A stretch of DNA of 64,000 nucleotides. Source: Treponema bryantii NK4A124. Lineage in GTDB: Bacteria > Spirochaetota > Spirochaetia > Treponematales > Treponemataceae. Both the position numbers and the translations under genes were made by a program. The first letter of the stretch is position 1. Every line of letters begins with the position of its first letter. The notes beneath the pieces are model-generated. The model did no database searches. It worked only from the letters and a program-made list of their open reading frames with translations, and was not told the DNA's origin. The stretch lies in contig NZ_ATWV01000001.1 of assembly GCF_000421345.1 (NCBI RefSeq), positions 186,001-250,000 of the forward strand. The letters are read 5' to 3'. Below, one piece after another: positions 46,771-56,288 of this stretch.

Positions 46771-48252
46771 CTAGCGTGTCTTGCCTGTCAAAATGTATGA
46801 ACAGCCGCCGTTCTTTCTAACATCTGTCATAGGAATGCCAAGCTCGCGGCTCAAAATCTCTGTAACGCGTGGAGAACAGAAACCGCTCTGACAGCGTCCC
46901 ATACCAGCCCTTGTTCGGCGCTTTACTCCATCAAGATCCACAGCCCCAACCGGAGACTTAATTGCCGCAACAATCTCGCCCTCGGTAATCATTTCGCATC
47001 GGCAGATTATTCGACCATACAAAGGATTTTCTTCAATCAGCTGGGCACGGCGTTCATCATCTGCATCCTTAAAGGATTCAATTCCCTTACGAACGCCAAC
47101 GAAATCAGGATTCTTCTCCCACGCAGCACCACGGATTTTTTCAATGATATCGGCAACATATACTCCAATTGCAGGGGCAGCTGTTAGTCCCGGCGAACAG
47201 ATTCCCCCAACATTCACAAAGCCCTTCACAGAGGCATCTTCTTCAATAATAAAATCATTTACCGGTGAACCGTCCGCATTATAAGCAAGGGCACGAACAC
47301 CCGCAAAAGAGTTGATTATATTGCGGCGAGGAATATCCGGAATAGTTTTTCCAGATTTTATGAAAACCTCGTCCTGGCCGCTGGCCGTGGTTTCTGTTGC
47401 AGTTTTGTCGTCTCCATCGGCAGCTGTAGGACCAGAAAGAATATTTCCGTCCACGGTAGGTGTAACTAAGACGCCCTTACCCATTTTGTCCGGAGTCTGG
47501 AAAAGTGTATGGCTTGCGAGGCCTGCGCATTTATTATCCAGCAGATAGTATTCACCGCGACGAGGCTTGATTACAAAATCTCTTGCCCCTGCCATTGCAG
47601 AAATCTGATCTGCATAAAGGCCCGCTGCATTTACCACGCACTTTGCCTGTATGTCGCATTTTCCTGTATGAATTGTAAAAAGTCCGGCGCCACTTTCTGC
47701 CCCGCCAGAAACTTCATTCTTTTCTATTCCATGAACTTCTGTTTCCCTGAAGAGCTTTACTCCATTCATTACAGCATTTTCCGCAAAAGCCCAGGTTGCC
47801 ATATATGGACTCACAATTCCGGCAGACTCTGCAAGCAGGGCACCGCAGGCTTCCTCGTTCACACTCGGCTCAAGCTTATGAAGCTCTTCTCCATCAATCA
47901 CTCTAAGTGCAGGCACACCATTAGCCTGGCCACGCTCGTAAAGCTTTTGGACATGCTCCATATCATCTTCATTAAAAGCAATAACCAGAGAGCCGTTATT
48001 CTTATAATCAAAATGAAGCGCCTTTGCCAGCTCCGGGTACATTGCAGCACCTTCAACATTGAGCTTAGCCATCAGAGTGCCAGGCTTAGCATCAAAGCCC
48101 GCATGAACAATTCCCGAGTTGGCCTTAGATGTTCCGCAGGCAACATCATCCGCCTTCTCAATAATACAGAAGTGACCTTTATATTTTGAGAGCTCTCGGG
48201 CAATACAAGCGCCCACAATGCCCCCGCCAATTATCGCTACATCGTAAATCAT
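46771..48252 (-). CDS. GlpA-like FAD-dependent glycerol-3-phosphate dehydrogenase with BFD-type [2Fe-2S] domain
   Basis: 493 residues from the ATG at 48252 (GAGGTG upstream). N-terminal FAD site DVAIIGGGIVGACIARELSKY, conserved GTSKANSGIVHAGFDAKPGTL, and GVRALAYNADGSPVNDFII. The C-terminal ~80 residues are a BFD-like domain with CRCEMITEGEI and GMGRCQSGFCSPRV, giving the C-x-C...C-x4-C set for a [2Fe-2S] cluster. It oxidises glycerol 3-phosphate to dihydroxyacetone phosphate, or a related 2-hydroxyacid. It is encoded just after glpK, across one family A repeat. Confidence 0.85.
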   Translation of the reverse strand: MIYDVAIIGGGIVGACIARELSKYKGHFCIIEKADDVACGTSKANSGIVHAGFDAKPGTLMAKLNVEGAAMYPELAKALHFDYKNNGSLVIAFNEDDMEHVQKLYERGQANGVPALRVIDGEELHKLEPSVNEEACGALLAESAGIVSPYMATWAFAENAVMNGVKLFRETEVHGIEKNEVSGGAESGAGLFTIHTGKCDIQAKCVVNAAGLYADQISAMAGARDFVIKPRRGEYYLLDNKCAGLASHTLFQTPDKMGKGVLVTPTVDGNILSGPTAADGDDKTATETTASGQDEVFIKSGKTIPDIPRRNIINSFAGVRALAYNADGSPVNDFIIEEDASVKGFVNVGGICSPGLTAAPAIGVYVADIIEKIRGAAWEKNPDFVGVRKGIESFKDADDERRAQLIEENPLYGRIICRCEMITEGEIVAAIKSPVGAVDLDGVKRRTRAGMGRCQSGFCSPRVTEILSRELGIPMTDVRKNGGCSYILTGKTR

Positions 48253-48270
48253 AAACACCTCACAAGTTCC

Positions 48271-48312
48271 GGTGGTTTCGATACACTTCGCTTCGCGAAG
48301 CACTCAACCACC
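48271..48312 (-). repeat. Family A repeat between glpK and the GlpA-like gene
   Basis: GGTGGTTTCGATACACTTCG...CACTCAACCACC, with an inner CTTCGCTTCGCGAAG hairpin. It ends six bases from the glpK stop. Confidence 0.8.
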
Positions 48313-48318
48313 GATTTC

Positions 48319-49815
48319 CTACTCAGCCCAGCCCTTAGCCTTTTCCACCGCCTTCTTCCAGCCGGCATAAAGTTCGTCGCGCTGGCCGTCGCTCATAGCA
48401 GGCTCAAAAAGTCTTTCAGTTTCGCGACGCTGTAAAATTTCTTCTTTACTAGACCAGAAGTCCACAGCCAGCCCCGCAAGGTAAGCAGCCCCAAGCGCTG
48501 TAGTCTCAACGTTCTTAGGTCGGCAAACATTAGTATTCAAAATATCAGCCTGAAACTGCATCATGATATTGCTTACACAGGCACCGCCGTCTACATTCAG
48601 TGTATTAATTGGAGTGCCGGAATCAGCAACCATAGTATCCAGAACGTCGCGCACCTCATAAGCAATTCCCTCAAGAGCGGCACGACAGATATGAGCCTTT
48701 TTTACACCACGGGTAAGACCAACAATTGTTCCGCGGGCATACATATCCCAGTAAGGTGTACCTAAGCCAACAAAGGCCGGAACCAGATAACAGCCGTTAG
48801 AATCAGGCACGCTCTCAGCAAGCTTATCAATCTCCGGCGCACTCGAAATCAGTTCCAGCTCATCACGCAGCCACTTAATTACAGCGCCACCAATAAAGAC
48901 ACTACCTTCAAGCGCATACTCAACCTTGCCCTTCATTCCAAGGGCAATAGTCGTAAGCAGCTGCTTAGAGGCAACCGGCTTATCACCTGTATTCATAAGC
49001 ATAAAGCAGCCGGTACCGTAAGTATTCTTTGCATCACCCTTATTAAAGCAGCCCTGACCAAAAAGCGCTGCCTGCTGGTCGCCAACAGCCGAAGCAAGAG
49101 GAACGCTAAAGCCGCAAATCTCAGAATCAGTCTCAGCGTAAATACAGGAAGAATCACGAACCTCAGGCAAAAGACTTCGCGGAATCCCCAGCAAGTTCAA
49201 AAGTTCATCATCCCAATCCAGTTTATAAATATTAAAAAGCATAGTGCGGCTGGCATTGGTGTAATCGGTTACATGGGCCCGCCCTCCACTAAGCTTCCAG
49301 ATAAGCCAGCTATCAATAGTACCCGCAAGAAGCTCACCACGTTCAGCACGTTCACGAACGCCAGGAACATTGTCCAATATCCATTTGATTTTTGTACCAG
49401 AAAAATATGCATCAATGAGAAGTCCGGTTTTCTCGCGGATTTTATCAGTCCAGCCTTCAGCCATCAGTTTTTCGCAGTAATCGGCCGTACGACGACACTG
49501 CCAGACCACAGCATTGTAAACAGGCTTTCCGGTTTTCTTATCCCAGATTACAACTGTCTCACGCTGATTGGTAATTCCAATGGCGGCAATCTCGTCATGC
49601 CTGATTTCCTTTTCGATTAAAAGACTCTGAAGCACCTTAAGCTGGCACTTAAAAATCTCTTCAGCATCGTGCTCAACCCAGCCCGGATGCGGATATATCT
49701 GATTAAACTCGCGCTGCTTAGAACCAAGCGGCGAACCGTTTTTATCATAAACAACAGCACGGCAAGAGGTCGTGCCCTCATCAAGCGAAATCACATATTT
49801 TTTCTTATTTTCCAT
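48319..49815 (-). CDS. glpK: Glycerol kinase
   Basis: 498 residues from the ATG at 49815, the usual GlpK length; an in-frame TTG at 49851 lies inside the promoter. It begins [21 protein letters not shown], contains [54 protein letters not shown] and [21 protein letters not shown]. It phosphorylates glycerol with ATP. With the following GlpA-like enzyme it forms a glycerol-use pathway. AGAGG abuts the ATG. Confidence 0.96.
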   Translation of the reverse strand: MENKKKYVISLDEGTTSCRAVVYDKNGSPLGSKQREFNQIYPHPGWVEHDAEEIFKCQLKVLQSLLIEKEIRHDEIAAIGITNQRETVVIWDKKTGKPVYNAVVWQCRRTADYCEKLMAEGWTDKIREKTGLLIDAYFSGTKIKWILDNVPGVRERAERGELLAGTIDSWLIWKLSGGRAHVTDYTNASRTMLFNIYKLDWDDELLNLLGIPRSLLPEVRDSSCIYAETDSEICGFSVPLASAVGDQQAALFGQGCFNKGDAKNTYGTGCFMLMNTGDKPVASKQLLTTIALGMKGKVEYALEGSVFIGGAVIKWLRDELELISSAPEIDKLAESVPDSNGCYLVPAFVGLGTPYWDMYARGTIVGLTRGVKKAHICRAALEGIAYEVRDVLDTMVADSGTPINTLNVDGGACVSNIMMQFQADILNTNVCRPKNVETTALGAAYLAGLAVDFWSSKEEILQRRETERLFEPAMSDGQRDELYAGWKKAVEKAKGWAE

Positions 49816-49822
49816 ACCTCTT

Positions 49823-49851
49823 ATGATAGCATTACTATCACTAGAAAGCAA
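49823..49851 (-). promoter_or_regulatory. Candidate glpK promoter
   Basis: On the reverse strand TTGCTT (49846-49851), 17 bp, TATCAT (49823-49828), seven bases before the ATG. The -10 is poor, so this is a weak candidate. Confidence 0.35.
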
Positions 49852-49853
49852 AT

Positions 49854-49895
49854 AAAAAAAACGACGTGCACTTCAAGTAACACGTCGTTTTTTTT
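49854..49895. terminator. Bidirectional terminator between topA and glpK
   Basis: A8CGACGTG (49854-49868) pairs with CACGTCGT8 (49881-49895), with a 12-base loop. It ends topA transcription and protects the glycerol operon from read-through. A second hairpin GGCAAGC-aca-GCTTGCC lies at 49904-49920. Confidence 0.85.
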
Positions 49896-49935
49896 AGCAA
49901 GTCGGCAAGCACAGCTTGCCTCTGAACTCTTTCGG

Positions 49936-52059
49936 CTACTCTTCGCCTTCAGCCGGCATCACCGCAGCCTCTTCACCGCTAGTGTGCAAGTAATCACAAT
50001 CCGGATTGATACAAGACTTGTAAGCCCCGTTCTTCTTGTCGAACTTTTCAACAAGGAACCAGCCGCACTTAGGACAGTACTGGTCAATAGGCTTAAAGTG
50101 ACTGATGAAAGTACAGGTTGGATAATTTGTACAGCCGTAGAAAGCCTTACCGCGGCCCTTAGTCTTGCGCTCAACGATTTCACCGTCGCCACAAACAGGA
50201 CACTTAGCAAGTGGAATAGACTTAGTATTATGACACTCAGGGAAGCCTGAACAGGCAAGGAAGAAACCAAAGCGGCCAAGCTTTTTTACCATAGGCTTAC
50301 CGCAAAGCTCACAAACCTTATCAGTCTGCTCATCAAGGAAGCCCTTAATACTTTCCTGATGCTCCATTACGTTATCAACAGTCTGCTTAAATGGACCATA
50401 GAAATCAGAAATAATGTTATTCCAAACTAACTTATCTTCTTCTACCTGGTCAAGTTCATTTTCAACCTTGGCAGTAAACTCTTCATTAATAACAGCAGGG
50501 AATGATTCAACAAGAATCTTATTAATCATTTTTCCAAGCTGAGTTGGAACCAGCTGCTTGTTACTGCGGGTTACGTAATAGCGGTCCAGCAATACAGAAA
50601 TGATTGTGGCATAAGTTGAAGGGCGGCCAATTCCCTTTTCTTCCAGCATGCGGACAATCGACGCATCGGTATAGCGGGCAGGTCCCTGAGTAAAGTGCTG
50701 CTCCGGATGGAAGTTATCTACAGTAAGAACCTCGCCTTCTTTCATAGTCGGCAGGCTAGAAGATTTTTCCTCTTTTGAAGAAAGCAGCTTGATTACCTGA
50801 TAAAAGCCCTTCTCTGCAATCTTACTTGCAGCGACACGGAAGAGTGCATCACCAGCTTCAATTTCAACTGATGTAGTTACCATCTTTGCGTTGTTCATCT
50901 GAGAAGAAACAAAGCGCTCCCAGATAATTGAGTAAAGACGGAATTGATCATGCGAAAGATATTCCTTTACGCTCTCAGGGGTATATGATGTATATGTAGG
51001 ACGGATACCTTCATGAGCATCCTGTGCTGATTTACCAACGGCATAATGAATAGGTTCAGGAGGCAATTCTGCAGGATGATTTTTTGAAAGCCATTCGCGA
51101 ACATCAGCAAGAGCAGTTTCAGAAATGCGGACAGAGTCGGTACGCATGTAAGTTATAAGACCCACGTGATTTTCACCAATCTGAATACCTTCATAAAGCT
51201 GCTGTGCAATCTGCATGGTTTTGCGGGAAGTAAAGCCAAGCTTGTTTGCGGCTGCCTGCTGAAGTTTTGAAGTTGTAAAAGGAGGTTTTGGGCGAACAGT
51301 TTTTTCTGTCTTCTTGATTGAAGAAACCTTGCTTTCAGAATTCTTGATTTTCTCTATGATATCTTTTACAGCGTCTTCAGATTTAAGCTCAGGGGCCTCC
51401 CCCTTATATTTTACAAGCTGGGCAGTAAAGTTTGATTTACCCTTAATAAAGTCTGCATCAAGAGACCAGTATTCCTCAGGCAAAAAGTCTTCAACTTCTT
51501 TTTCGCGCTCACAGATAAGGCGCAATGCTACCGACTGTACACGACCAGCTGAAAGACCGTTCTTTACCTTTACCCACAAAAGCGGGCTCAAGTTATAACC
51601 TACAAGGCGGTCGAGAACACGGCGGGCCTTCTGGGCATTAACCTTAGCCTCTACAATTTCGCCAGGGTGCTTTACAGCCTCTGTAATTGCAGTAGGTGTA
51701 ATTTCGTTGAATACGATTCGGCTGATTTTTGCATCAGTTTTATCGCGCAAAGCACGGTTAAGGTGCCAGGCAATTGCCTCTCCTTCGCGGTCGTTATCGG
51801 ATGCGAGAAGGACAGCTTCTGATTTTTTTGCTTCCTTCTGGAGTTCTTTTAGTAATTTCGCCTTTCCACGAACCGTAATGTATTCTGGCTGGAATCCGTT
51901 TTCAATATCGATTGCCATGCGCGACTTAGGCAGGTCTATAAGGTGTCCAACCGAAGCACGAACCACATAACCTGGTCCAAGATACTTCTCGATTGTGTGT
52001 GCCTTTGTCGGAGACTCTACGATAACAAGAGTCTGCGGAGTTTTTGTCTTCTTAGCCAT
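49936..52059 (-). CDS. topA: DNA topoisomerase I
   Basis: 707 residues. N-terminal TOPRIM domain (TLVIVESPTKAHTIEKYLG and LLASDNDREGEAIAWHL), the type IA core, and the catalytic tyrosine in GLITYMRTDSVRIS near 304. The C-terminus carries three Cys4 zinc ribbons, seen as CELCGKP...CSGFPEC, CPVCGDG...CTNYPTC and CPKCGWF...CINPDC. It relaxes negative supercoils. The order dprA-topA is conserved; in Bacillus trmFO and xerC follow, while here the glycerol operon is placed between topA and xerC. Confidence 0.96.
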   Translation of the reverse strand: MAKKTKTPQTLVIVESPTKAHTIEKYLGPGYVVRASVGHLIDLPKSRMAIDIENGFQPEYITVRGKAKLLKELQKEAKKSEAVLLASDNDREGEAIAWHLNRALRDKTDAKISRIVFNEITPTAITEAVKHPGEIVEAKVNAQKARRVLDRLVGYNLSPLLWVKVKNGLSAGRVQSVALRLICEREKEVEDFLPEEYWSLDADFIKGKSNFTAQLVKYKGEAPELKSEDAVKDIIEKIKNSESKVSSIKKTEKTVRPKPPFTTSKLQQAAANKLGFTSRKTMQIAQQLYEGIQIGENHVGLITYMRTDSVRISETALADVREWLSKNHPAELPPEPIHYAVGKSAQDAHEGIRPTYTSYTPESVKEYLSHDQFRLYSIIWERFVSSQMNNAKMVTTSVEIEAGDALFRVAASKIAEKGFYQVIKLLSSKEEKSSSLPTMKEGEVLTVDNFHPEQHFTQGPARYTDASIVRMLEEKGIGRPSTYATIISVLLDRYYVTRSNKQLVPTQLGKMINKILVESFPAVINEEFTAKVENELDQVEEDKLVWNNIISDFYGPFKQTVDNVMEHQESIKGFLDEQTDKVCELCGKPMVKKLGRFGFFLACSGFPECHNTKSIPLAKCPVCGDGEIVERKTKGRGKAFYGCTNYPTCTFISHFKPIDQYCPKCGWFLVEKFDKKNGAYKSCINPDCDYLHTSGEEAAVMPAEGEE

Positions 52060-52083
52060 TTCAAAATCCTTTCCAAAAAGTCT

Positions 52084-53139
52084 TTATATTTCTGTGAACA
52101 GTTCCCCTTGTATGGGACCTGTACTGCGCATACCCGGCATTTCTGTCAGAGCCACGCAAAAATCTTTATAATCTTTAATTACCGGAGCTCCTTCTTTCAA
52201 AAAGCGTTCCGGACAATTTTCCAGTTTAAACTTAGACACCCTGCCAGCAGCAAAATCTTTTTCAAGTCCGCTTTTTACAGTCTGCGAAATGCTTTCTGCT
52301 GCCGCTCCAAAAGCCACCTGATGAAAAAATACATCCCGGCCTTCTTCTAATGCAAAGTCTGCAGTTATTAAAGCCCCGCTTCCGTTTGGTGCCTCAATCA
52401 CAACAGTAGCCTCAGACATACCGGCAACTATACGGTTTCGCGCAACAAAGTTCCGCTTCTGAGTCGGCGTTCCCGGAGCATATTCGCTTACCAGACAGCC
52501 CCCGCTTTGCAGAATCTGTGCCGCCAGTCTCTTGTTCTGATAAGGCACTATTTCGTCTATTGCACAAGGCAAAACTGCAATTGTCCGGGCAACCTCTGCA
52601 GACGACGCATGGTCATAATACGCATTTAGCGCTCCCTGATGAGCACAGGCATCTGCCCCGTAAGCAAGCCCGCTTACAACATTACAGCCGTCCATAACCG
52701 CATCGTAGGCAAAAGACTTTGCAGCCTCCCGCCCCGCAGTACTCAGCCTTCTTGTTCCTACAACAGAAAGACAGCGACCGCTAAGCAGATTTTCATTTCC
52801 CCTGACAAATAAAAGAAAAGGCGGATCTGCTATCTGTTTCAGGGCCTCAGGATAGAGCGGATTGTCATATAAAAGAATCTTTATTCCAAGTCTTTTACAC
52901 TGAAACGCTTCGGCCTTTGCCATTCGCAGATTATCGCTGCCATTCCAGTAAGCCTTACTTACCTTCTGACATTGCAATAATTTATAAATGTCTTCTATAG
53001 ACTGTAATGCAAGGGATTGCGGGTTGTCAAGATTTTTTAGCAATTTTATTTTCTGATTGAAGTCCAAAAAGGGAATTCTTGCTACAGAAAGGGTTAAAAC
53101 CAGAGTTTCTTCAGTTTCATCAGTTAGTATATGCTGCAT
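52084..53139 (-). CDS. dprA: DNA-protecting protein DprA
   Basis: 351 residues. The Rossmann-like DNA-binding core shows YPEALKQIADPPFLLFVRGN, SVVGTRRLSTAGREAAKSFAYDA, VVSGLAYGADACAHQGAL, and RNFVARNRIVAGMSEATVVIEAPNGSGALITADFALEEGRDVF. DprA loads RecA on incoming single strands in transformation. The start overlaps the end of the TPR lipoprotein gene by 20 bp. The C-terminal winged helix of some homologues is reduced. Confidence 0.93.
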   Translation of the reverse strand: MQHILTDETEETLVLTLSVARIPFLDFNQKIKLLKNLDNPQSLALQSIEDIYKLLQCQKVSKAYWNGSDNLRMAKAEAFQCKRLGIKILLYDNPLYPEALKQIADPPFLLFVRGNENLLSGRCLSVVGTRRLSTAGREAAKSFAYDAVMDGCNVVSGLAYGADACAHQGALNAYYDHASSAEVARTIAVLPCAIDEIVPYQNKRLAAQILQSGGCLVSEYAPGTPTQKRNFVARNRIVAGMSEATVVIEAPNGSGALITADFALEEGRDVFFHQVAFGAAAESISQTVKSGLEKDFAAGRVSKFKLENCPERFLKEGAPVIKDYKDFCVALTEMPGMRSTGPIQGELFTEI

Positions 53140-53839
53140 CTAAAACTGTTTTCTTGTTCTCCTCTGCGGTTGCTTTTTTCTCGGCGGATTTAGTGGTATT
53201 TATTATTTTATCATACATTTGGGCAGATTTGTCAAATTCATAATTTGAATAATATGCCCGGGCTAAAACAAACATAGCATCAATGTTTTTAGTATCTATT
53301 GTGAGAGCTTTTTCAAGGTGTGGAATTGCCTTTGCCGGCTCATCAAGTTCAAATACATAAAGAACGCCAAGTCCGTAGAGAGCACGAACATAGCGGTCTT
53401 CAATTTCAATTGCACGAAGATATGCTTCTTCTGCAAGTTTAAGGTAATTATATTTTACTTCTGTACTGCCACTGCCACCAAAATCCATTGCAGCATGCGA
53501 CATATAGCCGGCACAAACGCCAACATAATAATAAAGATTCTGATTATTCGGATAATACTGTAAAGCCTGCTGAAAGCATTTCAGAGCCTCACCATACATT
53601 TTCTGATCTAAATATCGGGTTCCAAGGATTTTATACCAGATTCCAATCTGACTCTGAGCCAGCTGAATATCGGCTACTCTTTTCTGATATTTTTCTATGG
53701 CATCTTTTAGTTCTTCTACAGTTGTAGGGCTTTCTACACCTTCTTCCAGATGCTGCTGACGGATTATCTGTTTGTTAGAAACTTTACATGAGGTCAATGA
53801 GACAACCGCTAATAAAACTATAAGAAGAACTTTCTTCAT
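53120..53839 (-). CDS. TPR-repeat lipoprotein
   Basis: 239 residues with a lipoprotein signal (KKVLLIVLLAVVSLTSC, lipid-anchored Cys at 18). The mature part has tetratricopeptide repeats: YKILGTRYLDQKMYGEALKCFQQALQYYPNN, the next with an insertion before AEEAYLRAIEIEDR, YGLGVLYVFELDEPAKAIPHLEKALTIDTKN, and AMFVLARAYYSNYEFDKSAQMYDKII. TPR proteins act as protein-binding scaffolds; the partner is unknown. It is co-transcribed with dprA. Confidence 0.85.
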   Translation of the reverse strand: MKKVLLIVLLAVVSLTSCKVSNKQIIRQQHLEEGVESPTTVEELKDAIEKYQKRVADIQLAQSQIGIWYKILGTRYLDQKMYGEALKCFQQALQYYPNNQNLYYYVGVCAGYMSHAAMDFGGSGSTEVKYNYLKLAEEAYLRAIEIEDRYVRALYGLGVLYVFELDEPAKAIPHLEKALTIDTKNIDAMFVLARAYYSNYEFDKSAQMYDKIINTTKSAEKKATAEENKKTVLDAAYTN

Positions 53840-53858
53840 TTTTTAGCTCCTATGAACT

Positions 53859-53917
53859 GTCATTCCGAACTTGTTTCGGAATCTTTTGTATAGATGCTGA
53901 AACAAGTTCAGCATGAC
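53859..53917 (-). repeat. Inverted pair of family B repeats
   Basis: GTCATTCCGAACTTG...CGGAATCT (53859-53884) and GATGCTGAAACAAG...AGCATGAC (53893-53917), between xerD and the TPR gene. Confidence 0.75.
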
Positions 53918-53921
53918 TCTA

Positions 53922-54809
53922 TTAATTCTGCATCGAAAAATACTTCTCATGTGCATCTTCGAGCTGCTTATCAGTTACATGAGTGTAAATTGTAGTCGTA
54001 CTCAAATCACTGTGTCCAAGCAACTCCTGTACCGAACGCAAATCCGCTCCACCCTGCAGTAAATGTGTAGCAAAGGAATGCCTTAAAGTATGAACCTTTG
54101 CTTCAACCCCACTCAAGGCCTCCAGTTCCTGAAAGCGTTTCCAGACCCCTTTACGCGAAATTGGTTCGCCCCGGTAATTCACAAAGAGCTCAGCAACATT
54201 GCGGCCTTTTACAAGCTCCGGTCTTACCTCGTTCAGGTACAAAATGATTTTTTCATAAGCCCTGTCTCCAAAAGGAACAAGTCTTTCTTTATCACCTTTT
54301 CCATGAACAAGTATAAGCCTTTCATCCAGATGAAGATTTGCAATCTTAAGTGTACAAACTTCACTTATTCGAAGCCCGCAGGAATAAACAAGCTCAAACA
54401 GAGCATCATCCCTTTTTCCACTTAAAGTAGTCTTATCAATACTGTCTAAAAGTGCATCAATCTGCTCAACAGAAAGTACCTTTGGAAGATTACGGGCTGC
54501 CTTTGGTTTATCAAGCTCCAGGGCAACATTAGAATCCCACATTCCCTTTCGCTCAAGATATTCGCCCAAAGCCCGTAAGCCGGAAATATCCTTTGCAATT
54601 GTAAGCTCAGAACAACCTTCTTCTTTTCTCTTTATAATATAATACAATAAATTCTGAACGGAAACATCTTTTAATTTAATCCGTTCTTTTACAAGCCAGT
54701 TCAAAAATTCACCGGCCGAGATTTTATATGTAATTGCCGTCTGCTCTGAATCACGTTTTACCAGAAGTAAATCTGTATAAAACTGATTCAGCAGTATTTC
54801 AATTGTCAT
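53922..54809 (-). CDS. xerD: Tyrosine recombinase XerD
   Basis: 295 residues. N-terminal core-binding domain (LNQFYTDLLLVKRDSEQTAITYKISAGEFLNWL), then catalytic R in SCGLRISEVCTL, K in VHGKGDKERLVPFG, H-x-x-R in LRHSFATHLLQGGADLRSVQELLGHSDLSTTTIYTHV, including the nucleophile Y. It is the second Xer protein in the window, the normal partner of XerC. It lies 27 bp downstream of ftsZ, so it may be the last gene of the division operon. Confidence 0.88.
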   Translation of the reverse strand: MTIEILLNQFYTDLLLVKRDSEQTAITYKISAGEFLNWLVKERIKLKDVSVQNLLYYIIKRKEEGCSELTIAKDISGLRALGEYLERKGMWDSNVALELDKPKAARNLPKVLSVEQIDALLDSIDKTTLSGKRDDALFELVYSCGLRISEVCTLKIANLHLDERLILVHGKGDKERLVPFGDRAYEKIILYLNEVRPELVKGRNVAELFVNYRGEPISRKGVWKRFQELEALSGVEAKVHTLRHSFATHLLQGGADLRSVQELLGHSDLSTTTIYTHVTDKQLEDAHEKYFSMQN

Positions 54810-54836
54810 AGGCTGCCAGCAGTTTTTCTGCAGAAA

Positions 54837-56192
54837 CTAGTCGTCCAGTCTGATTGTTCTGCTATACTCGCTCTTATTCCAGATAGCAGGTTTTGATAAA
54901 TCATTAGAATCTGGAACAAATCCGGCCGGAGGAACAAAACTTCCCGCAGCAGCAGAAGCCTTATCCTCATCAAATATTCCGGCAACAAGAGAGCCCTTCT
55001 TTTCTGAAGAATCTGCCTCTTTAGAAACAGAATGAGAAGCAGCAAAAGAAGATGCAGAACTTGAAGCAGAAGAAGTCTGACCTGTATGAAGAATACTATT
55101 CATATCTGAAAGGCTGAAGGTATCATCTCTATGAACCTCAGGCTTTGCAGGTGTTTCTACCTTTTCTTCTGCAGGCTCTGCAGCAAGAGCCTTTCCAGAA
55201 TCTTCAAAGCCTGTAGCAATTACAGTTACGCTGATTTTTCCTTCGAGCTCTGGCTGAGTAACCTGTCCCCAGAACATATTATAGTCTTTATCAGCAGAAG
55301 CAGAAACAATCTTACAGATTTCACCAACTTCGCTGAGAGTAATTTCTTCTGAAGCACAAATATTAACAAGAAGATTTTTTGCACCGTCAATTCTTGAGTT
55401 TTCAAGCATAGGGTTATGAATTGCATTGTAAGCAGCATCAGTTGCACGGTTTTCACCTTCACCAATACCAATTCCAAAGATTGCATTACCCTGACCTGCC
55501 ATAGCGTTTTTAACATCAGCAAAGTCAGTATTTACATCACCAGGATTTGTAATGATATTTGAAATACCTTCTACACCCTGACAGAGAACTTCATCTGCCT
55601 TTCTGAAGGATTCTTTTACAGTAAGGTTTTTATCAATATTTTTGAAAAGCTGTTCGTTAGGGATAACAATGAGAGAGTCAACCTGTTCATGAAGTTTTTT
55701 AAGACCTTCCTGAGCCTGACGCATACGTACATTTCCTTCAAATTCAAAAGGAGTTGTAACAACGGCTACAGTAAGACATCCGAGTTCCTTGGCAATTCTT
55801 GCAACAACAGGAGCAGAACCAGTTCCTGTTCCACCACCCATACCGGCAGTAATAAATACCATGTCGGCACCACGAAGCTCATTTGTGATAAGTTCCTTAT
55901 CTTCTTCTGCAGCCTGCTCGCCTACTTCTGGTTTACCGCCGGCTCCAAGACCTTTAGTAACCTTCTGACCAATAGCAAGCTTAGTTGGCGCACGTGAACG
56001 GCCAAGTGCCTGTAAGTCGGTATTCAAAACGATGAAGTCTACATTGCTGAGTTCGCGGAAAATCATTCTGTTTACAGCGTTAGAACCGCCGCCACCACAG
56101 CCTACAACTTTAATTACAGTTGGGCTGCCGCCAGAGTTTTCTGCCTCATAGCCAGTCTCATCGTCTACAATTGAAATGCCAAGATTTCCCAT
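54837..56192 (-). CDS. ftsZ: Cell division GTPase FtsZ
   Basis: 451 residues from the ATG at 56192 (GGGAGG upstream). Tubulin/FtsZ core ~25-340 with [15 protein letters not shown], the T4 loop [22 protein letters not shown] and [11 protein letters not shown] long variable linker rich in Ser and Ala follows (about 350-430). The C-terminal tail that binds FtsA ends [21 protein letters not shown]. It polymerises into the division ring. Confidence 0.97.
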   Translation of the reverse strand: MGNLGISIVDDETGYEAENSGGSPTVIKVVGCGGGGSNAVNRMIFRELSNVDFIVLNTDLQALGRSRAPTKLAIGQKVTKGLGAGGKPEVGEQAAEEDKELITNELRGADMVFITAGMGGGTGTGSAPVVARIAKELGCLTVAVVTTPFEFEGNVRMRQAQEGLKKLHEQVDSLIVIPNEQLFKNIDKNLTVKESFRKADEVLCQGVEGISNIITNPGDVNTDFADVKNAMAGQGNAIFGIGIGEGENRATDAAYNAIHNPMLENSRIDGAKNLLVNICASEEITLSEVGEICKIVSASADKDYNMFWGQVTQPELEGKISVTVIATGFEDSGKALAAEPAEEKVETPAKPEVHRDDTFSLSDMNSILHTGQTSSASSSASSFAASHSVSKEADSSEKKGSLVAGIFDEDKASAAAGSFVPPAGFVPDSNDLSKPAIWNKSEYSRTIRLDD

Positions 56193-56288
56193 ATTTCCTC
56201 CCACTCAAACTCCGCAGCAGCGGTAGTTCAAAACGCTTCCCCAAGCGTACACTTTTTCAAGTGATTTTAGTGTTTTAATTATACAACA

